A DNA stretch of 11,661 bases, from the NCBI GenBank assembly GCA_007116445.1, contig SKIM01000097.1, positions 1-11,661 on the forward strand. Direction: 5' to 3'. Origin of the DNA: Natronohydrobacter sp. (lineage in GTDB: Bacteria; Pseudomonadota; Alphaproteobacteria; Rhodobacterales; Rhodobacteraceae). Positions 7,446-11,661 of this stretch are shown here, one piece after another. The notes beneath the pieces were generated by a model. It saw only the letters and a list, made by a program, of their open reading frames with translations, searched no databases and was not told the origin of the DNA. The position numbers and the translations under genes were made by a program. Within the stretch, counting starts at the first letter, position 1. Each line of letters begins with the position of its first letter.

Positions 7446-8963
7446 TCATGCCGCCGGGCGCGCGTTGGTTATCTCGGCCCGCGCGCTGCGCAAAGCGTCG
7501 AAATGCGCGATTTCCGTTTCCGTCCAGGCACCGATATCCCATAGCCTTGCAGATCGCTGCAATGCCTGCATCCGCGCCTCCTGCTCCTCAAGCGACATCG
7601 AAAGCGCCTGGTCGAGCGCCGCATCCATCGACGCATTGGAAAACGGATTGACCGGGATCGCACCTTCGAGGAGGACCGCACAGCCCGCGAACTCGGACAG
7701 TATCAGCGCGCCTGGAGTGTCGGGCCTGCGTGCGGCGCAAAATTCTGAAGCCACCAAATTCAGCCCATCCGCCAAGGGCGTGATCGATGCGAAATCCGCA
7801 GCCCCGTAATAGGCAACCAGCTGTGCGAGCGGAATCGCCTGACTGATCAGCGCGACAGGCTGCCATTCCAGACTGCCATAGCTACCATTGATGCGTCCTG
7901 TCAGCGTCTCGATACGCTCCTGCACTTCTGCATAGGCCGTCATATTGCGGTTTGCGCCCACGGAAACGAGCATCAGGCGCACCTTGCCGCGTAATTCCGG
8001 GCGCCGGCGCAAAAGCCGCTCGAAGGCTTCGAGCTGCTCGATATTGCCTTTGGTGTAATCGGTGCGCGACACTGACAGACACAGCTTGCAGTCCCCCAGA
8101 TCCGCGCGGATATCGGCGATCCGCGCCTGCACTTCGGGCGCATGGGCAAGGCTCTGGATATAGTCGTAATTCACACCGACAGGGCTTGTATGGATCGCGA
8201 CCCGCGCGCCCTTGTGCTCCAATGTCAGCGGTGTCACCCGATCATTCAGCGCCACCCCCGTTGCTGACAGCGCCGCGGGCGTGTCCTGATCCTCGATCAA
8301 CCGCGCGCCGGTCAGGGAGCGTGCGACCGCTGCAAAGTTCTGCGCGTAACGCGGGATGTGGAAACCCACCGAATCGCAATTCAGCAGACTTTCGACAATC
8401 TCGCCGCGCCAGGGCAGCACATTGAACATATCCGGGCCGGGAAAAGGCGTGTGGTGGAAAAAGCAGATCGTCGCATTGGGCTTGAGTTGGCGCAGATAGG
8501 CCGGCACTAGCCAGAGATTGTAGTCATGCACCCAGATCACGGCATCATCGGTCGCCTGTTCGGCCGCCGCCTCGGCAAAAGCCCAGTTGACATGGCGAAA
8601 AGTCGGCCAATCGACCGGGTCGTAATTATACCGCTCCTTGAACCCATGCAGGATCGGCCAGAAGGCCTCTTTCGATGTCACATGATAAAAGCTGCGCACC
8701 TGCTCTTTCGTCAACGGCAGGCGACTGACGGAATAGGTGCCAAAACTGTCCGATATTTCGACCACTGGCTCGAAACCCGGATTGGACGTGTCCTCAGCCT
8801 CCTTCCAGGCAACCCAGGCTCCGTGACTGGCGCGGCCCAGAAAACCTTTCAGTGTCGGCACGATCCCGTTGGGGCTGGAATTTTCACGAAACACAATGCC
8901 CTCATCTGTCTCAACTTCCTCATAGGGTTGGCGATGATAGACGATGACCAGATCGGATTTCAT
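7446..8963 (-). CDS. ggpS: Glucosylglycerol-phosphate synthase (GT20 family)
   Basis: A 505-residue glycosyltransferase of family GT20, the family of trehalose-6-phosphate synthase OtsA. It likely transfers glucose from ADP-glucose to glycerol 3-phosphate, making glucosylglycerol phosphate for compatible-solute synthesis in the cytoplasm. Several signatures match my memory of cyanobacterial GgpS better than OtsA: VYHRQPYEEV (8-17), SSPNGIVPTLK (29-39), FYHVTSKEAFWPILH (92-106), WVHDYNLWL (144-152, OtsA has HDYHL) and SVSRTDYTKGN (297-307, OtsA has DRLDYSKG). Catalytic elements are present: HH170-171 with TPFP, and TPLADGLNLVASEF (395-408) for the nucleotide sugar. It overlaps the upstream phosphatase gene by ATGA and has a strong GGAGGT Shine-Dalgarno. 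GgpS versus a trehalose or other GT20 product rests on motif recall; the enzyme class is certain. Confidence 0.85.
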   Translation of the reverse strand: MKSDLVIVYHRQPYEEVETDEGIVFRENSSPNGIVPTLKGFLGRASHGAWVAWKEAEDTSNPGFEPVVEISDSFGTYSVSRLPLTKEQVRSFYHVTSKEAFWPILHGFKERYNYDPVDWPTFRHVNWAFAEAAAEQATDDAVIWVHDYNLWLVPAYLRQLKPNATICFFHHTPFPGPDMFNVLPWRGEIVESLLNCDSVGFHIPRYAQNFAAVARSLTGARLIEDQDTPAALSATGVALNDRVTPLTLEHKGARVAIHTSPVGVNYDYIQSLAHAPEVQARIADIRADLGDCKLCLSVSRTDYTKGNIEQLEAFERLLRRRPELRGKVRLMLVSVGANRNMTAYAEVQERIETLTGRINGSYGSLEWQPVALISQAIPLAQLVAYYGAADFASITPLADGLNLVASEFCAARRPDTPGALILSEFAGCAVLLEGAIPVNPFSNASMDAALDQALSMSLEEQEARMQALQRSARLWDIGAWTETEIAHFDALRSARAEITNARPAA

Positions 8964-9739
8964 ATCGAGACCTCCGGAACATTGGGATGCAAGTCATGGG
9001 CGGCGATGGCTTCGAGGATCCCCCCGGCACCGATGCGACTGCAATGATAGCTGCGCGGCAATGCGCGTGTCGCTGCGAGAAGCTCCGGCTCAGCTCCGCC
9101 CACGACGGCGCCATGCAGGCCAGTCTGGAACATCGACAAATCATTGAGCGTGTCACCGGCCACGAGAACCTTGTCCTGCGGCAGCTTCAATTCTGCCAGA
9201 AGACGCAGGAGCGACGGTCCCTTGCTGATGCCCTTTGGCAGGATATCGATGAAACATCCGTGCGAATCAAGCACGTCCACCTCCAGCCCCTCCAGAACCC
9301 GAAGGGCGTCGGGATTGAACCGCTCGTCATATTGATAGGACATCCGGTGGCGGAACGGGGCGGATTGCAACCATAAGCCACGGATACCGGCCAACCGCGT
9401 GCGCACTGGCTCGGCCATCCCTTCCCAGAGGCGCCTGATCGGCGCTTCCAACCGCGCGATCGGCGCGACTTGCCCATCTCTGAATTCTGCAATCGTCGTA
9501 CCGACATCGCCGATAACATACGAGGGTGCTGGAACATCGCCGCTCGCACACAGATCCGCAATGAAGCCAGGGTCGCGCCCAGTGACGAAGATAAGCTGAA
9601 CGGTTTGCGTATGCGTACGCAGCCAGTCATACAGCGTTTTGCGATCTTCTTGCGACCCGCCAAGGAATGTTCCATCGAGGTCAGTTGCAAGCACAAGGGG
9701 CGAGCCCCCCGGCTGAAAGTCCTGATTATGTTCTGTCAT
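8960..9739 (-). CDS. HAD-superfamily sugar-phosphate phosphatase, probable glucosylglycerol-phosphate phosphatase
   Basis: A 259-residue cytoplasmic HAD hydrolase of the sucrose-phosphate-phosphatase-like type, with all four motifs: D20-L-D22-G-T (nucleophile and acid), T53-G-R-D in FVTGRD, K173 in ISKGPSLLRLL, and G195-D196-x3-D200 (GDTLND) for Mg2+. A cap-like insert lies between about residues 84 and 165. It overlaps ggpS by 4 nt and is upstream of it, so it most likely removes the phosphate from glucosylglycerol phosphate. It is unlike the longer cyanobacterial GgpP/StpA protein as I recall it and resembles the N-terminal half of the fused proteobacterial GgpPS. The start at 9739 is the first possible, since a stop lies five codons upstream, but no Shine-Dalgarno precedes it. 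Substrate is inferred from context. Confidence 0.82.
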   Translation of the reverse strand: MTEHNQDFQPGGSPLVLATDLDGTFLGGSQEDRKTLYDWLRTHTQTVQLIFVTGRDPGFIADLCASGDVPAPSYVIGDVGTTIAEFRDGQVAPIARLEAPIRRLWEGMAEPVRTRLAGIRGLWLQSAPFRHRMSYQYDERFNPDALRVLEGLEVDVLDSHGCFIDILPKGISKGPSLLRLLAELKLPQDKVLVAGDTLNDLSMFQTGLHGAVVGGAEPELLAATRALPRSYHCSRIGAGGILEAIAAHDLHPNVPEVSI

Positions 9740-9813
9740 GAGGACAAGACTAACTCATGGCGCATCAATGTCCAAAGCGCAGGGCAAGAAAAGCTCAGCT
9801 TGGTTGATACAAC

Positions 9814-9840
9814 GAAAAAGCCGCCCAAAATTTGGGCGAC
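9814..9840 (-). terminator. Rho-independent terminator of the cold-shock gene
   Basis: On the minus strand a stem of GTCGCCCAAA against TTTGGGCGGC (with one G-U pair) and a very short AT loop is followed by a run of five T (plus-strand A run at 9814-9818). It lies about 47 nt past the csp stop and directly upstream of the phosphatase-ggpS pair, so it separates the two leftward transcripts. Confidence 0.85.
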
Positions 9841-9886
9841 TTCAAAACTCGTGACGCAATATCCCTGACAATCAGGGCGTCTTGCT

Positions 9887-10093
9887 TCAGGCCAACGAGA
9901 GATTGCTGGCGGATTCGCGACCGTCGCGACCTTTTTCCAGATCGAAGGTCACTTTCTGACCATCGTCCAGACCGCGCAGACCTGCACGCTCAACAGCGGA
10001 AATATGGACGAACACGTCCTTGGAACCGCCATCGGGTTGAATGAAGCCAAAACCTTTGGTTGCGTTGAACCATTTCACTGTGCCAGTGGCCAT
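9887..10093 (-). CDS. CspA-family cold-shock protein
   Basis: A 68-residue single cold-shock domain, a five-stranded OB-fold that binds single-stranded RNA and DNA and acts as an RNA chaperone. RNP1 is KGFGFI (residues 13-18) and RNP2 is VFVHI (27-31); the N-terminus MATGTVKWFN is standard for the family. The start at 10093 is preferred over an in-frame ATG at 10123, because it gives the family N-terminus and sits 7 nt after a GGAG sequence. The gene has its own terminator and a candidate promoter about 100 nt upstream, so it is probably monocistronic. Whether it is cold-, salt- or growth-regulated cannot be told from the coding sequence. Confidence 0.95.
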   Translation of the reverse strand: MATGTVKWFNATKGFGFIQPDGGSKDVFVHISAVERAGLRGLDDGQKVTFDLEKGRDGRESASNLSLA

Positions 10094-10114
10094 ATGAAGT
10101 CTCCAGATATTTAT

Positions 10115-10168
10115 GCTGCCCACGACATGCGGCAGCCCGGCTCAGTCAGTGCAAGATCGAAGTGACTG
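10115..10168 (-). other. Two inverted repeats in the cold-shock gene leader
   Basis: Between the candidate promoter and the csp ribosome binding site are two short inverted repeats. The upstream one is CAGTCA / TGACTG (10168-10163 with 10148-10143, 14-nt loop). The downstream one is GCTGCC / GGCAGC (10136-10131 with 10120-10115, 10-nt loop) and ends 11 nt before the GGAG ribosome binding site. Neither is followed by a T-run. They may form a structured 5' leader, as in other cspA-type mRNAs; stems this short can also arise by chance. Confidence 0.4.
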
Positions 10169-10190
10169 TAGCCGTAGCGGAGAACAGTGG

Positions 10191-10217
10191 TCGATAGAGG
10201 TAACGTCGCAATGTCAA
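10191..10217 (-). promoter_or_regulatory. Candidate sigma-70 promoter of the cold-shock gene
   Basis: On the minus strand a perfect -35 box TTGACA (10217-10212) is followed after 15 nt by TATCGA (10196-10191), a weak -10 matching the consensus in the first three positions. The spacing is shorter than the usual 16-18. If used, transcription would start near 10184 and give a leader of about 90 nt. It lies in the gap after the stop of the upstream dehydrogenase gene. Confidence 0.4.
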
Positions 10218-10251
10218 CATGGCGATTGCACGGATGAATTGCAAGGAAAAT

Positions 10252-11238
10252 TCACGATTCCACCTGAGAAATTCGCCGGGCCATATCCAGCATGCGACAG
10301 GAAAACCCCCATTCATTATCATACCAACCGAAGACGCGCAGCATGCCTGCAGAGGTCAATCGCGTCTCGGGAAGGGCCATGACGATGCTCTCAGGGCGTG
10401 CACGCAAATCGACCGAGACAAGCGGGCGCGCAGTCCAGCCGATCACCCCGCCAGCATCCTGAAAGGCCGCATTCACGGTCGCGACGGTAACCGGACGGCG
10501 CAAGGTAACAGCCAGATCGACCGCCGAAACTGACGCCGTCGGAACCCTGATCGCGGCACCAAGCAGACGACCCTCCAACTCCGGCAGGACACGCTCGAGC
10601 AAGACCTGCGCGCTCGTTGTTGTCGGCACCATCGACAGCGCGGCCGCCCGCGAGCGCGCCGGATCGCCGCGCGGGGCATCGACCGTAGGCTGGCTGCCAG
10701 TATAGCAATGCACTGTCGTCATGAACCCTGTCTCGATGCCCCAGTGGGCGTTGATCAATTTCGCCAATGGCGCGAGCGCATTCGTGGTGCAGGACGCATT
10801 CGAGATCAGCGTGTGATCGGGCGTGAGTTGGTCATCATTCGCGCCAAGCACCAGCGTGATTTCCGCAGCCTCCGAAGGGCCGGAGATGAGCACCCGTCGC
10901 GCACCCGCCCGCATCCCCCGCCGCGCAACCGGGACGGTATCCGCGCGGCCGGTGCATTCCATGACCAGATCGATATCCGACAGATCCAGCGTTGACAGAT
11001 CTGCCGCATGCGTCAGGCGCAGGCCCCGCTCGCCAATCTGCAGCAGGCCCTCGGCCAGCCGCACGTCCGTGCCCAGCGGACCATAAACGCTGTCATATTC
11101 AAACAGATAGGCGCAATCTTCGGCGCTGGCGATATCATTGATCGCGACAATTTCGACATCCGGCCAATGCCCCTGCAACCAGGCCCGCAGCACAGTCCGT
11201 CCGATTCGGCCAAAGCCGTTGATGGCCACCCTCACCAT
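10252..11238 (-). CDS. Type I glyceraldehyde-3-phosphate dehydrogenase, divergent copy
   Basis: A 328-residue enzyme of the GAPDH family, which oxidises glyceraldehyde 3-phosphate with NAD(P)+ and phosphate in central carbon metabolism. The N-terminal Rossmann domain has INGFGRIGR (6-14) and D35 after VAIN, an acidic residue usually linked to NAD preference. The catalytic domain has NASCTTN with nucleophile C150 and base H177 in TVHCYT. Phosphate-site residues T180, R195, T208 and R231 and the C-terminal WYDNEWGF (305-312) are present. The loop after H177 (GSQPTVDAPRGDPARSRAAA) departs from the common NDQ...HKDLRRAR form. PTTT at 205-208 argues against erythrose-4-phosphate dehydrogenase, which has PVDT there. 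The start at 11238 has AGGAGG upstream at 11-nt spacing. No other glycolytic or Calvin-cycle gene adjoins, so it may be a secondary gap copy. Confidence 0.9.
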   Translation of the reverse strand: MVRVAINGFGRIGRTVLRAWLQGHWPDVEIVAINDIASAEDCAYLFEYDSVYGPLGTDVRLAEGLLQIGERGLRLTHAADLSTLDLSDIDLVMECTGRADTVPVARRGMRAGARRVLISGPSEAAEITLVLGANDDQLTPDHTLISNASCTTNALAPLAKLINAHWGIETGFMTTVHCYTGSQPTVDAPRGDPARSRAAALSMVPTTTSAQVLLERVLPELEGRLLGAAIRVPTASVSAVDLAVTLRRPVTVATVNAAFQDAGGVIGWTARPLVSVDLRARPESIVMALPETRLTSAGMLRVFGWYDNEWGFSCRMLDMARRISQVES

Positions 11239-11374
11239 ATCGCGTCATTCCTCCTGCGCGTCATGTCACCACCTGCGACAATCCTGCGCGAAAGTGCAAG
11301 CGATGTTTCTGACCGCTGGGGCAATTCGTCACAATCGCATCAATCCGCCCTCGCATCGGTCGAATGTTAATGGC

Positions 11375-11661
11375 ATGGAGGGGGCTGATACGCGGATCAG
11401 AGGTTTTCCCATCGCTACAGATCGCCACAGGAAATTCTGGGACCGCATCGCAGCGCGCTACGCCGCGCGCCCGCTCAAGGATGTCCCTGCCTATGAGGCG
11501 ATGCTGACGGCCACAGCGGCCCGGCTGACCGCGACCGACCGCGTTCTGGAGCTTGGGTGCGGGACGGGCGGCACGGCCATTCGTCTGGCGCCGGGCGTCG
11601 CGGAATGGATCGCCACGGATTTTTCCCCCGAGATGATCCGCATCGCAAGCGCCAAACCCGG
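11375..11661 (+). CDS. Class I SAM-dependent methyltransferase, 5' part only
   Basis: An open frame running off the right edge encodes at least 95 residues of a Rossmann-fold methyltransferase of the UbiE/Methyltransf_11 kind. Motif I is VLELGCGTGGTA, which binds S-adenosylmethionine, and the acidic-loop motif is ATDFSPEMI about 15 residues later. The N-terminal RHRKFWDRIAARYAARPLKD is typical of UbiE-like enzymes that act on small molecules or lipids; the substrate is not determinable. The ATG at 11375 is the only standard start upstream of the conserved part, but it has no convincing Shine-Dalgarno: the best one, GGAGGGGG at 11377-11384, lies after it. The gene is divergent from the dehydrogenase, with 136 bp between their starts. 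Confidence 0.8.
   Translation, partial: MEGADTRIRGFPIATDRHRKFWDRIAARYAARPLKDVPAYEAMLTATAARLTATDRVLELGCGTGGTAIRLAPGVAEWIATDFSPEMIRIASAKP

Noticed and set aside
7446..8963. Annotation as trehalose-6-phosphate synthase OtsA
   Set aside because: The fold and family are the same, but HDYNLW, SRTDYTKGN and the SPNGIVPTLK N-terminal motif fit glucosylglycerol-phosphate synthase better, and the adjacent phosphatase fits the GgpPS pairing. OtsA cannot be fully excluded without an alignment.
10226..10244. Inverted repeat TTGCA/TGCAA just after the dehydrogenase stop, considered as its terminator
   Set aside because: The stem is only 5 bp, AT-containing, with a 9-nt loop and no T-run, so it is not a credible intrinsic terminator.
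10252..11238. Annotation as erythrose-4-phosphate dehydrogenase (Epd)
   Set aside because: The sequence keeps the GAPDH PTTT motif at 205-208 and HCYT, whereas Epd has PVDT and a different loop after the active-site His.

Overview
The window looks like chromosomal DNA of an alphaproteobacterium, most likely a member of the Rhodobacterales. It is GC-rich, genes are tightly packed with repeated ATGA stop/start overlaps, and the protein sequences have that flavour. The gene content (multi-subunit Na+/H+ antiporter plus glucosylglycerol synthesis) suggests a salt- or alkali-adapted lineage. That ecological reading, and the order-level placement, are inferences; no taxonomic marker gene is present.

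Layout. At the left edge a strong rho-independent terminator (42-68) ends an unseen rightward transcript. A leftward two-gene unit follows: a small protein of unknown function (1453-1124) and an S58/P1-family self-processing peptidase (1127-138), joined by an ATGA overlap. A divergent intergenic region (1457-1724) separates this unit from the rightward seven-gene Mrp (Mnh/Pha) antiporter operon, mrpA to mrpG (1725-7377). Every Mrp junction overlaps except mrpB-mrpC, which are 1 nt apart.

Convergent with the Mrp operon, and separated from it by a hairpin without a T-tract, is a leftward pair: a HAD-family phosphatase (9739-8960) and a GT20 glycosyltransferase (8963-7446). The latter resembles glucosylglycerol-phosphate synthase (GgpS) more than trehalose-phosphate synthase (OtsA). 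The two overlap by ATGA and probably make the compatible solute glucosylglycerol in two steps. Their order and combined length (259 + 505 residues) mirror the fused phosphatase-synthase GgpPS proteins known from other bacteria.

Further right are a cold-shock protein (10093-9887) with its own terminator, a candidate promoter and a hairpin-containing leader; a complete but divergent type I glyceraldehyde-3-phosphate dehydrogenase (11238-10252); and, divergent from it, the 5' end of a SAM-dependent methyltransferase cut by the window edge (11375 onward).

Functionally the centre reads as an osmotic and ionic stress locus: the Mrp complex would expel Na+ (or K+) in exchange for protons while the ggpP-ggpS pair would supply an uncharged organic osmolyte. 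I see no mobile elements, CRISPR arrays, tRNA or rRNA genes. No wholly unknown system is evident. The most notable points are the split GgpP/GgpS pair beside mrp, the non-Asn residue at the predicted self-cleavage site of the peptidase, and the csp leader.
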